Made by a program: the position numbers and the translations under genes. The notes beneath the pieces are model-generated. The model was not told the DNA's origin. It was given only the letters and a program-made list of their open reading frames with translations, and did no database searches. Positions 35,485 through 45,498 of a stretch of 64,000 bases of DNA are shown piece after piece. Position 1 is the stretch's first letter. The number at the start of each line of letters is the position of its first letter. This DNA comes from Aequorivita aurantiaca (GTDB lineage: Bacteria > Bacteroidota > Bacteroidia > Flavobacteriales > Flavobacteriaceae), in the NCBI RefSeq assembly GCF_030410135.1, contig NZ_JAUGQQ010000008.1, positions 1-64,000 on the forward strand. Direction: 5' to 3'.

Positions 35485-36885
35485 TTAAAGCGAAGGATTT
35501 TTGTGCTGCCTTATTATTTCCTTTACCGTTTTCATTTGATACACCGAAGGGAACAGTTCCTCAATTATCAACAAGAATTCAGGCTCAGCCTTTAGGGCAT
35601 TTTTTAAGTGGAAGGCTCCTTTATCGTTTTCATTTAGGGAATAATAAATTCCGGAAAGGCGGTATTCAACTTCGGGGTGTTCGGGATAAAATTCCAAAGC
35701 TTGATTGAAATTATTTACGGCAGTTTCAAACTCTCCCAAATTGATTAAAATGTCGCCACGGGTCAACCAGGATTCCAGTTCGTAATTGCCCAGTTCCAAA
35801 GCTTTTCGATACCCAACTTCAGCTTCTTCAAAAAGGTTTAGCTTATTATTTATTTTAGCGTAGCGTTTCCAATAATTTACATTCTCACTATCAATATTTA
35901 TTGCCTTTTCAATAAAATAAAGTGCCTTTTGATATTGTTTATTCTTAAAATAAAAATCGGTAATCGCTATCCAGCCTTTGTCCAGCAAGGAATCTTCTTC
36001 CACGCACTTATTGTAGAACTGAAGAGCCATTTCAGTATTTCCTAGCTTTTCGTAACATTTCCCAATCCGCAATAGTGCGTAGGAGGTAGGATCGTCCAGG
36101 CTTAAGGTGACCGAGTAACTTTCTATTGCATCCGCATATTTCTTCATCCTTTCGAGCACCCTTCCTTTTTCCAAATATGCGCCTATAAAGCTGTCATCAC
36201 TGATTATGGCAAAATCGAATGCTGCCAGTGCTTTTTTATAATCCTTAAGATCGTAATATTGCTTGCCCACTTGGTGCCAAGCCACTTCGCAATAGGGATT
36301 TTTATTTAGATAATCATTTAAATAGTCAATAGCCGCCTCATTTTCATCTAAATATTCAAAACAATAAATAATGTTGTAGAGGGCCGAATAATCTTCCTCA
36401 TCTGCCTCCAAACATTTCATAAAATAATATTTGGCGTTTTCGTAATCCTCCATAAAAAGATATTCCATTCCGAGCAATGACAAAACATCCGCTTCGTCAT
36501 CGGTTATTTCAAGCGCTTGTTCTAAAAGGCTAATGGCCTCTTTATGTTTGTCCCGCCTTGACAAAATGTTGGCCTTTTGAATGTAAATTTCCTCATTGCT
36601 TTGTTCCAATTGGTAAAGCGCATCCAAAAGCTCCTCCGCAATTTCCAATTGATTTTCGAAAATGTACATTTCAATTTGGAAAAGCTTCAGATTTGTGGAT
36701 GATGGATGCTGCTCCAACCCCAATTTGGTGGCCTTTTTGGCAAGTGCAATTTTTCCGTTTTCAAGGTAGTGATGCACTATTTCCTCAAATTCCTCGGAGT
36801 CGAAGAAAAGTACGCTGTTGGTTTTCAGCATAGATTCGAATCTTTCCAGCGAGAAGTTGTTATGCTCGTTTGAACTTAATTGCAT
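35485..36885 (-). CDS. Tetratricopeptide repeat protein
   Basis: A 466-residue protein built of about eleven TPR units of 34 residues from residue 25 to near the end, for example ADVLSLLGMEYLFMEDYENAK, PYCEVAWHQVGKQYYDLKDY and YALLRIGKCYEKLGNTEMAL. No signal peptide or membrane helix, so it is a cytoplasmic scaffold for protein contacts; partner unknown. It is the first gene of a leftward set with the DUF368 pair and aroE. I use ATG 36885; a GTG two codons upstream is possible. A promoter lies 28-58 bases upstream. Confidence 0.88.
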   Translation of the reverse strand: MQLSSNEHNNFSLERFESMLKTNSVLFFDSEEFEEIVHHYLENGKIALAKKATKLGLEQHPSSTNLKLFQIEMYIFENQLEIAEELLDALYQLEQSNEEIYIQKANILSRRDKHKEAISLLEQALEITDDEADVLSLLGMEYLFMEDYENAKYYFMKCLEADEEDYSALYNIIYCFEYLDENEAAIDYLNDYLNKNPYCEVAWHQVGKQYYDLKDYKKALAAFDFAIISDDSFIGAYLEKGRVLERMKKYADAIESYSVTLSLDDPTSYALLRIGKCYEKLGNTEMALQFYNKCVEEDSLLDKGWIAITDFYFKNKQYQKALYFIEKAINIDSENVNYWKRYAKINNKLNLFEEAEVGYRKALELGNYELESWLTRGDILINLGEFETAVNNFNQALEFYPEHPEVEYRLSGIYYSLNENDKGAFHLKNALKAEPEFLLIIEELFPSVYQMKTVKEIIRQHKNPSL

Positions 36886-36913
36886 ACGCACGGTTTAACG
36901 GTTTCTTCTATTT

Positions 36914-36943
36914 TAAAGATAATAATGTATAAATAAGTTCAAT
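36914..36943 (-). promoter_or_regulatory. Promoter of the TPR-DUF368-aroE set
   Basis: On the minus strand ATTG (36943-36940) is followed after 18 bases by TATCTTTA (36921-36914), one mismatch from TAnnTTTG. It sits in the 140-bp gap before the TPR gene. Confidence 0.5.
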
Positions 36944-37025
36944 AGTTATGCCGTGTTTGTTGTTAACGAACTTATCAACAGAAAAGTAATCCATAAATTC
37001 CTATTATTAAAAGAATTGCACCCGA

Positions 37026-38210
37026 TTAATCGGTTTTGAGACGATTTAATACGTTTTGCAACAATCTGCAACCTTCCGCAATCTCCTCATCGCTAATAGT
37101 AAGTGGCGGAGTAATGCGCAGGGCGCGGCCTTCAAAGAGAAGCCAAAAAAGTATGAGACCTTCTTCTTTACAGGCAAGAATTACTTCGGAAGCAATTTCG
37201 GGTGTTTCCATCATTGCAGCAAGCATCAGGCCTCTGCCGCGAACCTCCTTTATTAATGGATGCTTCAGCAGTTTTCTGAATAATTTTTCCTTTTCAAGAG
37301 TTTGCTGTACAATTTGCGTCTCTGTCAGCTCTCGTAAGGTTGCCAAAGCGGCAGCCGCTATCAATGGGTTTCCGCCAAATGTGGTGATGTGTCCCAATTT
37401 TGGGTTATCCTTTAAAAACGCCATAACCTGGTGAGATGCGGTAAAAGCGCCAATGGGCAGACCGCCGCCCATGCCTTTTCCCATTACCAAAATATCGGGC
37501 TCGGCATCAAAATGTTCAAAAGCGAAAAGCTTACCGGTTCTGCCAAAACCGGGCTGAATTTCATCCAAAATCAAAAGTGTTCCGGTTTCATCACATCGTT
37601 TACGCACTTTTTTCAAATAGCCATTTTCCGGCTGTATAAATCCCGCGCCTCCTTGAATGGTTTCCAAAATAATTGCGGCCGTTTCAGAAGTTATTTTTTG
37701 GATATCGGCTTCATCATTAAAAGTAATGGGGAAACAATTCGGCACCAATGGCTTGAAAGCATTTTTGCGTTCCTCAAAACCCATCACGCTCATTGCGCCC
37801 ATAGTATTTCCGTGATAGGCATTATATGCATACAGAATTTGGGTTCGACCGGTAGCGCGGCGGGCAAGTTTCAACGCACCTTCTATCGCTTCCGTGCCAC
37901 TGTTTACTAAGTAAGTAGTATTTAAATTTTTAGGAAGATTCGCCGAAAGCAATTTTGTCAATTCAACGGCCGGTTGTTGAATATATTCGCCATAAACCAT
38001 TACGTGCAAATATTTTTCTGATTGGTTTTTTATCGCGGATACAACACGTGGATGGCAGTGACCCAAAGTACAGGCAGATACACCTGCCACAAAATCCAGG
38101 TGTTTCTTGCCCGATGTATCATAAATATAGCTTCCTTCAGCGTGTGAAATTTCTAACGCCAAGGGATGCGGTGTGGTTTGTGCTTGATATTTGTAGAAAT
38201 CCTCTTTCAT
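37026..38210 (-). CDS. Class III PLP-dependent aminotransferase (ArgD/ornithine-like)
   Basis: A 394-residue aminotransferase of the acetylornithine/ornithine/GABA family. SGTEAIEGALKLAR (about 103-116) binds the PLP phosphate, LILDEIQPGFGRTG (about 213-226) has the PLP-ring Asp, and LVMGKGMGGGLPIGAF (about 241-256) the Schiff-base Lys. The substrate is not determined by these motifs; annotators often call this type an aspartate aminotransferase family protein. No arginine gene is adjacent. It follows the OstA-like gene by 3 bases, so they are co-transcribed. Confidence 0.88.
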   Translation of the reverse strand: MKEDFYKYQAQTTPHPLALEISHAEGSYIYDTSGKKHLDFVAGVSACTLGHCHPRVVSAIKNQSEKYLHVMVYGEYIQQPAVELTKLLSANLPKNLNTTYLVNSGTEAIEGALKLARRATGRTQILYAYNAYHGNTMGAMSVMGFEERKNAFKPLVPNCFPITFNDEADIQKITSETAAIILETIQGGAGFIQPENGYLKKVRKRCDETGTLLILDEIQPGFGRTGKLFAFEHFDAEPDILVMGKGMGGGLPIGAFTASHQVMAFLKDNPKLGHITTFGGNPLIAAAALATLRELTETQIVQQTLEKEKLFRKLLKHPLIKEVRGRGLMLAAMMETPEIASEVILACKEEGLILFWLLFEGRALRITPPLTISDEEIAEGCRLLQNVLNRLKTD

Positions 38211-38213
38211 TTC

Positions 38214-39944
38214 TTAAGGCCCGTCGGTAGGGTTGGGGGCAGTTTCCGCTTTTGGATCATCGGGTCTGTTTTGCAAATCCTTCGGAGTTAATTTGGATTC
38301 GGCCGGAAGTTGAATTTTATCTTCGGGAATGTCTTCAAAAAACTGGCCTTCATCCTTTGGTAGTGGAATTCCCGTTATTTTTGGAAGCACGGGGGCGGGT
38401 TTTCCTTTAAATAAATCTTCAACTGAAAACAATCTTTCGTCGCCGCGCCATTGAAAACCGGGTAAAATTCGTGCGTTTTCGGGCAGCATTGATGGCGGAT
38501 AAACCTTTCCATCGGCTTTTTTTATAAAACGGATTCCAGTTATTTGCTGTTCTTCCAAATACATTTGAATAGAGCTGGAAACGGTTATATTGATACCCAC
38601 CAAATCGTCATTATCATTGCGGGAATAATAAATTACTTGGGCATTTTTGTTGATGTTTACAGTGTCCAATTCATTATTGGTGAACAGACCGATTAGCCGT
38701 TCCCCCTTCACCTGATTATAGCCCATGCTGTCTTTCTGCACCAAAAAGGCGTTGTTGAAAACTTTTAAGGTGTCTAATTTATCCGTAATTGTATCGGAAA
38801 GAATATGGATGGTATCGCCAATCATTTGATTTTCGCCACTCCACAAAACCGGATTTCGCAGCAGTTTTGTTATTCCGCGTTTTTCGCTAACATAAATGGA
38901 GTCACATTTTCCACTGGTTGGGTCGTCGCCCATTTTTCCAGGTTTGTATAACCTTGCCCGATAATATCCTTTTACAATTCTATTGTCTGGCTTGCCCGTT
39001 ACACGTAGCGTATCTGCATGGACGTATATAGAATCGCCATCACGAACGGTAATGGCGACCGCTCTTTTTGTTATAAAAACCGAATCTTTTTCTCTAAAAA
39101 CTTCGGCATAATGACCGCGTATCACGCTTTTGTTTATAGTGTCCAAAACCCGAATATTGTTTGTTGCCGAAGCAAAACTCTTGTTTCTGTCGAAATAGAT
39201 ACTGTCTCCGAAAAGTGTTCGGTTTTCATAATCTACTTTTGAATTCTTGACGAAATAACCAGTGTCGCCCCGCGTGTCGTAATACCCGCGTTCGCAATAA
39301 ACAGTACTGGTTTCACTCACAATAGTTGATGGACCGTACAGATAGGCATCACCGGTGTCGGAATAAAAATCGAGTTGATTGCTATTCACCGTGTACTTTG
39401 GGTTTACAATCTTTACATTTTGAAGAAATTGATATTTTTTGCTTTCCGCGAAATATCTTCCCGAGCGACTTGTCAAAACGCTTGCGGTATCGCGAACGGT
39501 GCCGCCGGTGCGGTAATAGGCTTGTTGTTTTATTCTGTCAAAATAGAGTGTATCGGTAGTTAGTGTGGTTTTTGGTTCGGTTAAAACCACATCGCCACTT
39601 GCGAAGGCAAACTGTGTGTTACCATTGTATTCGGCATATTTGCTCGCCATTGAAACTGTGTCGCCTTGGGTAATGCGTACATCTCCGTAAGCTTTTACGA
39701 AGTTGCTTTTTAGGTAAACAAACGCTTGATCGCACCACATTTCTACACCTTCGTGGATGATGTATACCTGCCCCGTCTCATCCTTGGTATAAATTGCGGC
39801 ATCAGGAAATTCCGGCCGCAGTTCCAAATAACCGGATTGAATATCAACCTTCTGTTTTTCCTGTGCGGAAAGTGAAATGCCACAGAAAATGAGAAACACG
39901 GAAAAGGTGAGATGTGATATCTTCAAGGAGAATTTATTTTTCAT
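38214..39944 (-). CDS. OstA-like (LptA/LptD N-domain) protein
   Basis: A 576-residue exported protein. MKNKFSLKISHLTFSVFLIF begins a signal peptide ending at SLSAQ. The body is a long series of short beta strands with the OstA/LptA beta-jellyroll pattern, for instance YLKSNFVKAYGDVRITQGDT and FASGDVVLTEPKTTL. This fold binds lipopolysaccharide in the periplasmic Lpt bridge, so an LPS transport role with LptB is plausible but not shown. The C-terminus is Pro-rich (about 520-576). I use ATG 39944; an ATG seven codons upstream would lengthen the signal peptide. It lies 29 bases after purA. Confidence 0.83.
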   Translation of the reverse strand: MKNKFSLKISHLTFSVFLIFCGISLSAQEKQKVDIQSGYLELRPEFPDAAIYTKDETGQVYIIHEGVEMWCDQAFVYLKSNFVKAYGDVRITQGDTVSMASKYAEYNGNTQFAFASGDVVLTEPKTTLTTDTLYFDRIKQQAYYRTGGTVRDTASVLTSRSGRYFAESKKYQFLQNVKIVNPKYTVNSNQLDFYSDTGDAYLYGPSTIVSETSTVYCERGYYDTRGDTGYFVKNSKVDYENRTLFGDSIYFDRNKSFASATNNIRVLDTINKSVIRGHYAEVFREKDSVFITKRAVAITVRDGDSIYVHADTLRVTGKPDNRIVKGYYRARLYKPGKMGDDPTSGKCDSIYVSEKRGITKLLRNPVLWSGENQMIGDTIHILSDTITDKLDTLKVFNNAFLVQKDSMGYNQVKGERLIGLFTNNELDTVNINKNAQVIYYSRNDNDDLVGINITVSSSIQMYLEEQQITGIRFIKKADGKVYPPSMLPENARILPGFQWRGDERLFSVEDLFKGKPAPVLPKITGIPLPKDEGQFFEDIPEDKIQLPAESKLTPKDLQNRPDDPKAETAPNPTDGP

Positions 39945-39973
39945 TGGGAACGAAAATATCAACAAAATATTGG

Positions 39974-41245
39974 TTACCGGTGAATGGTCTGCTTTCTATC
40001 CGGCCCTACAGAAACTATTTTGATGGGTACTTCCAGTTCTTTTTCAAGAAAACTTATATAGTCATTCAACGCGTCTGGCAATTGGGTAGCTTCGCCCATT
40101 TTGGTTAAATCTGCCTTCCAGCCTTTCATTTCGGTATAGATGGGAGTTACATTTTCGGCTTCTATATTATAGGGTAAATGATGGATTATTTCACCTTTAT
40201 AGTTATAGGCTGTGCAAACCTTTAATTTTTCAAAACCACTTAACACATCGGCCTTCATCATTATAAGTTGGGTAACGCCGTTTACTTGAACTGCGTAACG
40301 AAGTGCTACCAAATCCAACCATCCGCAACGACGGGGGCGACCAGTAACGGCACCAAATTCGTTTCCTATTTTTGCCATTCGCTCCCCGGCTTCGTCAAAA
40401 AGTTCGGTAGGGAAGGGGCCACTGCCAACGCGGGTTGTATATGCTTTAAAAATTCCGAATACATCTTGCACTTTGTTTGGCGGAACTCCCAAACCGGTGC
40501 AGGCTCCAGCCGCAGTAGTGTTTGAGGATGTTACGAAAGGATAGGTTCCAAAGTCAATATCGAGCAGGGAGCCTTGAGCGCCTTCCGCCAAAATGGTTTT
40601 TCCATCTTTTTGGGCTTGGTGCAGATATTCTTCACTGTCAATAAACCTGAGGTTTTTTAGCGTTTCAACGGAAGCAAAAAATTCGGCTTCGAGATCGGCT
40701 AAATCATATTGCACATCCACATTATAAAAGGCTATCATTGCCTCGTGCTTATCGGCCAAGGCGCGGTATTTATCTTGCCAATTCTCAAGTTCCAAATCAC
40801 CAATGCGAATACCGTTTCTTCCGGTTTTGTCCATATAGGTTGGACCAATTCCTTTAAGGGTTGAGCCTATTTTCGCCTTTCCCTTTGATGCTTCCGAGGC
40901 TGCGTCGAGCAAGCGATGCGTTGGCAAAATGATATGGGCTTTTCGAGAAACTATCAAATTCTTTTTATAGTCCACATCGTATTTATCAAGGGCTTCCAAT
41001 TCCTTTACAAACACTACGGGATCTATCACAACGCCATTTCCGATGAGGTTCACGGAATTTTTATGGAAAATTCCTGATGGTATTGTTCGCAACACGTGCT
41101 TTATTCCGTCGAATTCCAACGTATGCCCTGCATTTGGACCACCTTGGAATCGCGCGATTATATCATAGTTTTTTGTTAGGACGTCGACAATTTTTCCTTT
41201 GCCTTCATCGCCCCATTGCAATCCAAGTAGTAAATCTACTGCCAT
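39974..41245 (-). CDS. purA: Adenylosuccinate synthase
   Basis: Condenses IMP and aspartate with GTP, the first committed step to AMP. The complete 423-residue enzyme has LLGLQWGDEGKGKIVD (about 6-21) with catalytic Asp and the GTP loop, GPNAGHT (about 36-42) with the catalytic His, GIGPTYMDK and a C-terminal VSVGPDRKQT. Its start follows the fur stop by 3 bases, so fur and purA are co-transcribed. Confidence 0.97.
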   Translation of the reverse strand: MAVDLLLGLQWGDEGKGKIVDVLTKNYDIIARFQGGPNAGHTLEFDGIKHVLRTIPSGIFHKNSVNLIGNGVVIDPVVFVKELEALDKYDVDYKKNLIVSRKAHIILPTHRLLDAASEASKGKAKIGSTLKGIGPTYMDKTGRNGIRIGDLELENWQDKYRALADKHEAMIAFYNVDVQYDLADLEAEFFASVETLKNLRFIDSEEYLHQAQKDGKTILAEGAQGSLLDIDFGTYPFVTSSNTTAAGACTGLGVPPNKVQDVFGIFKAYTTRVGSGPFPTELFDEAGERMAKIGNEFGAVTGRPRRCGWLDLVALRYAVQVNGVTQLIMMKADVLSGFEKLKVCTAYNYKGEIIHHLPYNIEAENVTPIYTEMKGWKADLTKMGEATQLPDALNDYISFLEKELEVPIKIVSVGPDRKQTIHR

Positions 41246-41248
41246 AAT

Positions 41249-41722
41249 TTATTGTGAATTGTCCGCTTCCTGCTCGTTCGCGGATTTTTTATTTCCGTAG
41301 AAATAAAGTGAATGGTTTGTTATTTCAATATTGAAAACCTCTTCAATGGTTTTTTTTATGCTGTGAATCCGTGGATCGCAAAATTCAATTACTTCGCCAT
41401 CTTGTAGGATGATGTGATCGTGGTTACGATCAAAATAGGATTTTTCGTAATGCGACTGATTTTGGCCAAACTGATGCTTACGCACCAACCCGCACTCCAA
41501 AAGAAGCTCAATGGTATTGTAAAGTGTGGCCCGACTAACGCGGTAGTTTTTATTCTTCATATTTATGTACAACGATTCAATGTCAAAATGATCGTCGTGG
41601 TCATAAATTTCCTGCAGAATGGCATAGCGTTCGGGTGTTTTTCGGTGTCCTTTTTTCTCAAGAAAACCCGTGAAAACGTTCTTTACTATTTCTTGATTGT
41701 TTATGTCTGTTTTTGAACTCAT
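41249..41722 (-). CDS. Fur family transcriptional regulator without the structural CxxC zinc site
   Basis: A 157-residue metal-dependent repressor. The N-terminal winged helix ([26 protein letters not shown], residues about 22-47, then [17 protein letters not shown]) is typical, and the dimerisation domain shows [20 protein letters not shown] (about 94-113). The usual CxxC pair at HDHxxCxxCG is replaced by IILQDG, so the structural zinc site is missing while the regulatory His/Asp/Glu ligands are kept. Which metal or peroxide it senses is open (Fur, Zur or PerR). Upstream is relA/spoT, downstream purA. Confidence 0.88.
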   Translation of the reverse strand: MSSKTDINNQEIVKNVFTGFLEKKGHRKTPERYAILQEIYDHDDHFDIESLYINMKNKNYRVSRATLYNTIELLLECGLVRKHQFGQNQSHYEKSYFDRNHDHIILQDGEVIEFCDPRIHSIKKTIEEVFNIEITNHSLYFYGNKKSANEQEADNSQ

Positions 41723-41733
41723 AACTAAGCTTG

Positions 41734-41741
41734 CAAAGTTA
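41734..41741 (-). promoter_or_regulatory. -7 element for fur-purA
   Basis: TAACTTTG on the minus strand (41741-41734), an exact TAnnTTTG, lies in the 27-bp gap between relA/spoT and fur. It would let fur-purA be transcribed on their own. No good -33 element is found. Confidence 0.45.
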
Positions 41742-41749
41742 CTTAAATT

Positions 41750-43954
41750 TTACACTCTGGTAACTTTATCAATTCCGTTTATTTTTTTGATGTTTTCCAC
41801 GAGGTTTGTAAGTATGGTTTTGTTTTTTACTACTACAACAATTTTACCCGTAAAAACCCCGTCATTACTATCAAAATGCACGCTTTTCATATCTATGTGC
41901 AGGTTGTTGGAAATTACTTTCGTTACTTCATTTACAAGCCCAATGGTATCAATGCCGGAAATTTCCAAAATCGCCTTGAATTCTCTTTGGGTACTATCAA
42001 TCCACTTGGCTGGCATAATGCGGTAACTGTAATTGCTTTGAAGCTGTAACGCATTTGGACAGTTTGTTTTATGCACTTTGATGCCTTCATTCACGGTTAC
42101 AAATCCGAAAACATCATCGCCGGGAATGGGGTTGCAACAATTGGCCATTTTATAATCCAGTTTGTCCTCACTCTTTCCGAAAACTAGTTGGTCAAACTTT
42201 TCGGTAATTTCTTCCTTGTGGACATCTTCGGGCTTGTCTGGCTTTCTTATTCGGTTTTTGAAGAAACTAATAAAGGCATTGCTTCGCGAAGCCGCGAAAT
42301 CTTTCAGCTTTTGGTTGTCAATTATTCCCGCCCCCACGCGATAATACAAATCCAGACTTGTTTTCACTTTAAAGAAAACCACAAGCTGGTTGAGCGTGCT
42401 TTCATCTAAATTAATTTTCAGGGATTTTAATTTTCTGGCCAGAATCACCTTTCCTTCTTCGGCAAGTTGTTTCTTTTCGTCCTTTAGTGATGATTTTATT
42501 TTGGATCGGGCTCTTCCCGTTGTTGCATAGTTCAGCCAGTTGGTTGTGGGTTTTGCGTTTTCCGAAGTGATAACTTCCACTTGGTCGCCACTTTTTAACT
42601 CGTGGCTTAATGGAACAAGTTTTCCATTCACCTTTGTGCCGCGGGTGTGCATGCCGATTTCCGTGTGGATGTGGAATGCGAAATCCAAAGCCGTTGCACC
42701 TTTCGGGAGTGAATACAGATCGCCTTTGGGCGTAAATACGAAAATTTCCTTGGCGTAAAGATTCAATTTGAATTCTTCCACAAAATCCACCGCGCTTATT
42801 TCTGAATTTTCAAGGGTATCCTGTAGTTTGTTTAGCCAGTTTTCAAGGCCACCATCGTCTTTTTCCTTGTTTTTGTATTTATAGTGTGCGGCAAATCCTT
42901 TTTCAGCTATTTCATTCATCCGTTCACTTCTAATCTGCACTTCCACCCAACGGCCCTTGGGCCCCATAACGGTGATGTGCAATGCTTCATAACCCGTTGA
43001 TTTTGGTGAGGAAATCCAGTCGCGAAGGCGAATTGGGTTCGGGCGGAAATGATCGGTAACGATTGAATATATTTTCCACGCGAAGAATTTTTCGTTCTCG
43101 GGCGCGCTTTTGTATATAATTCGCACGGCAAATTTGTCATATACCTCATCAAAACTCACATTCTGCACCAGCATTTTTCTGCGGATGGAAAAAATGGATT
43201 TTGGACGGCCCTTTATTTCATAATCTAGATTTTCGGAATCGAGGGAGTCCTTTATTACTTGGTTAAAGGCTTCAATATAGGCATCCTGTTCCTCCTTGCT
43301 TTCTTTGATTCTTCCCAAAATATCTGCATAAACCTCGGGCTCGGTGAATTTAAGGCCCATATCCTCAAGCTCGGTTTTTATATTGTAAAGGCCAATCCGG
43401 TGGGCGAGGGGGGCATAAATGTAAAGCGTTTCAGAAGCAATTTTACGCTGTTTGTCCGGCGGCATACTTTCCATGGTTTGCATATTGTGCAGCCTGTCCG
43501 CAATTTTGATGATGATAACTCGAATGTCTTCGTTGAGGGTAAGCAACATTTTCCGAAAGTTTTCGGCTTGCATCGATACGTCTTCGGACATATTGATGTG
43601 GGAAATTTTTGTGAGGCCATCCACAATCCGAGCAACCGCCGTCCCGAACATTTCCTCAATATCTTCCAAGGAATAGGCCGTATCTTCCACAACATCATGA
43701 AGTAACGCTGCTGCTATGCTCGTGGCGTCAAGTCCAATTTCGGAAGCAACTAGTTTTGCAACCGCGATAGGGTGAAAAATATAAGCCTCGCCACTTTTTC
43801 GACGTTGGTCTTTATGGGCGTCCACGGCCAAATCAAAAGCGCTGCGAATCAGTTTTTTATCTTCTTTGGAAAGGGTGCGATAACTAATTTTTAGCAGCTG
43901 TTTGTAGTGCTTGGCAATCTCCTTTTTCTCTTCTTCTAATGCGGCTTCTGTCAT
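41750..43954 (-). CDS. Bifunctional (p)ppGpp synthetase/hydrolase (RelA/SpoT)
   Basis: Makes and degrades the stringent-response alarmone. The 734 residues hold the HD hydrolase domain (IFHPIAVAKLVASEIG and AALLHDVVEDT, about 60-90, then DRLHNMQT), the synthetase domain (about 230-350), a TGS domain (IFVFTPKGDLYSLPKGATAL, about 410-429) and a C-terminal ACT domain (about 665-734). Retention of the HDxxED-type hydrolase motif means degradation activity is kept. It is the first gene of the leftward run and divergent from the M16 pair. Confidence 0.95.
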   Translation of the reverse strand: MTEAALEEEKKEIAKHYKQLLKISYRTLSKEDKKLIRSAFDLAVDAHKDQRRKSGEAYIFHPIAVAKLVASEIGLDATSIAAALLHDVVEDTAYSLEDIEEMFGTAVARIVDGLTKISHINMSEDVSMQAENFRKMLLTLNEDIRVIIIKIADRLHNMQTMESMPPDKQRKIASETLYIYAPLAHRIGLYNIKTELEDMGLKFTEPEVYADILGRIKESKEEQDAYIEAFNQVIKDSLDSENLDYEIKGRPKSIFSIRRKMLVQNVSFDEVYDKFAVRIIYKSAPENEKFFAWKIYSIVTDHFRPNPIRLRDWISSPKSTGYEALHITVMGPKGRWVEVQIRSERMNEIAEKGFAAHYKYKNKEKDDGGLENWLNKLQDTLENSEISAVDFVEEFKLNLYAKEIFVFTPKGDLYSLPKGATALDFAFHIHTEIGMHTRGTKVNGKLVPLSHELKSGDQVEVITSENAKPTTNWLNYATTGRARSKIKSSLKDEKKQLAEEGKVILARKLKSLKINLDESTLNQLVVFFKVKTSLDLYYRVGAGIIDNQKLKDFAASRSNAFISFFKNRIRKPDKPEDVHKEEITEKFDQLVFGKSEDKLDYKMANCCNPIPGDDVFGFVTVNEGIKVHKTNCPNALQLQSNYSYRIMPAKWIDSTQREFKAILEISGIDTIGLVNEVTKVISNNLHIDMKSVHFDSNDGVFTGKIVVVVKNKTILTNLVENIKKINGIDKVTRV

Positions 43955-44109
43955 AAACTAAAAATACAGATTAGTATTGAAATGGACAACTAAATTAATA
44001 CAATGGACTGGGTAATATTTATTTCTTGGCTATCAAATATTTAAGAAATACTGTAACAATTTATTTAACTTAATGTCTATTATTTATAAACCATTCCAAA
44101 AATATCCAT

Positions 44110-45498
44110 ATGAAAAATAGAATACTGATGTGTTTCTTTTTAGCAAGCTGCGTACTAAGTTTTGCCCAAAATAAAGATGCACAAAACAAGCAAACCGCCC
44201 AATTCAATGTTCCGGTGGAATATTACAAACTGGACAATGGCCTTAAGGTAATTTTATCGCCGGACAAGTCCTCTCCAACCGTTGTGGTGGCGGTTTATTA
44301 CAACATCGGGTTTAGAATCGAACCGAAGGATCGCACCGGGTTTGCGCACTTGTTTGAACATATGATGTTCCAAGGCTCAGAGAATTTGGGCAAAATGGAA
44401 TTCATAAAATTAGTGCAGCAAAATGGGGGCATTTTAAACGGCTCTACGCGTTTTGACTTCACCAATTATTTTGAAATAGTCCCGTCCAACAAACTGGAAA
44501 CCATGCTTTGGGCCGAAGCCGACCGAATGAAAGGCCTTGATATTACACAGGAAAATCTTACCAACCAACAAGGCGTTGTTAAAAACGAAGTGAAGGTAAA
44601 TGTTTTGAACCAACCGTACGGCGGCTTTCCTTGGCTGGACATGCCGCAATACGCAAATACAAACTGGTACAACGCCCACAATTTTTACGGAGATTTGAAA
44701 GATCTCGATGCCGCAAATCTCGAAGATGTTGAAAGTTTTTTCAAAACCTATTACGCTCCGAATAATGCCGCTATTTCAATAGTTGGGGATTTTGAAATTA
44801 GCGAGGCAAAAGCTTGGATTGACCAATATTTCAGCGGAATTCCTTCCGCGCAGATTCCCGCAATGCCGGACATTTCAGAACCTAAACAGGAAAAGGAAAA
44901 GCAATTCACCAAAAATGATTCCTTGGCAAACAAACCGGCACTGGCGGTGGCATACCATATGCCAGTGCGCAATACTCCGGAATATTATGCTATGGGACTT
45001 TTAGATCAAATTTTAATCCAAGGCGATAATGCCTTGCTTCAGAAAAAATTGGTGGATGAAAAAGGGTACACTTCCTACGTAAGTGGGGGTATAAATTATT
45101 TGGGGAATATGTTCAATTATAATGGCCCAATGCAAATAATGTTCGATGTAACCTATGACAATGAAACCTCAAAACAGCAAGTTATGGACGCCGTTGATGA
45201 AGTTATAGACGGACTTTCAACAAAAATAAACCAGGAAATGTTGGACAATGCAATGGTGAAAATACGCTCAAAATTATACGATGAATTGAGTGGCACATTT
45301 GGGTTTGGCCGTGCGGATTTGCTATGCAGCTTTGCTCTTTTTGACGACAACCCCGCGCGAATAAATACCTTGGAAGAGGAATTTAAAAAGGTCACCCCCG
45401 AAATTGTGAAAAAGACAATTTCAGAATATTTAAGAAAAACGAATCGAACCATTTTGGTGGTAAATCCACTTTTGGCAAACAACGAAAAAACAAACTAA
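44110..45498 (+). CDS. M16 family zinc metallopeptidase, catalytic partner
   Basis: A 462-residue exported peptidase. Signal peptide MKNRILMCFFLASCVLSFAQ. The inverted zinc motif H-x-x-E-H is present in GFAHLFEHMMFQGSEN (about 78-93) with the third Glu about 75 residues further in a QQGVVKNEVK helix. As in other bacterial M16 pairs, this is the catalytic subunit and the next gene the non-catalytic one. It acts in the periplasm on small peptides or unfolded segments. Its stop is directly followed by the next ATG. Confidence 0.93.
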   Translation: MKNRILMCFFLASCVLSFAQNKDAQNKQTAQFNVPVEYYKLDNGLKVILSPDKSSPTVVVAVYYNIGFRIEPKDRTGFAHLFEHMMFQGSENLGKMEFIKLVQQNGGILNGSTRFDFTNYFEIVPSNKLETMLWAEADRMKGLDITQENLTNQQGVVKNEVKVNVLNQPYGGFPWLDMPQYANTNWYNAHNFYGDLKDLDAANLEDVESFFKTYYAPNNAAISIVGDFEISEAKAWIDQYFSGIPSAQIPAMPDISEPKQEKEKQFTKNDSLANKPALAVAYHMPVRNTPEYYAMGLLDQILIQGDNALLQKKLVDEKGYTSYVSGGINYLGNMFNYNGPMQIMFDVTYDNETSKQQVMDAVDEVIDGLSTKINQEMLDNAMVKIRSKLYDELSGTFGFGRADLLCSFALFDDNPARINTLEEEFKKVTPEIVKKTISEYLRKTNRTILVVNPLLANNEKTN

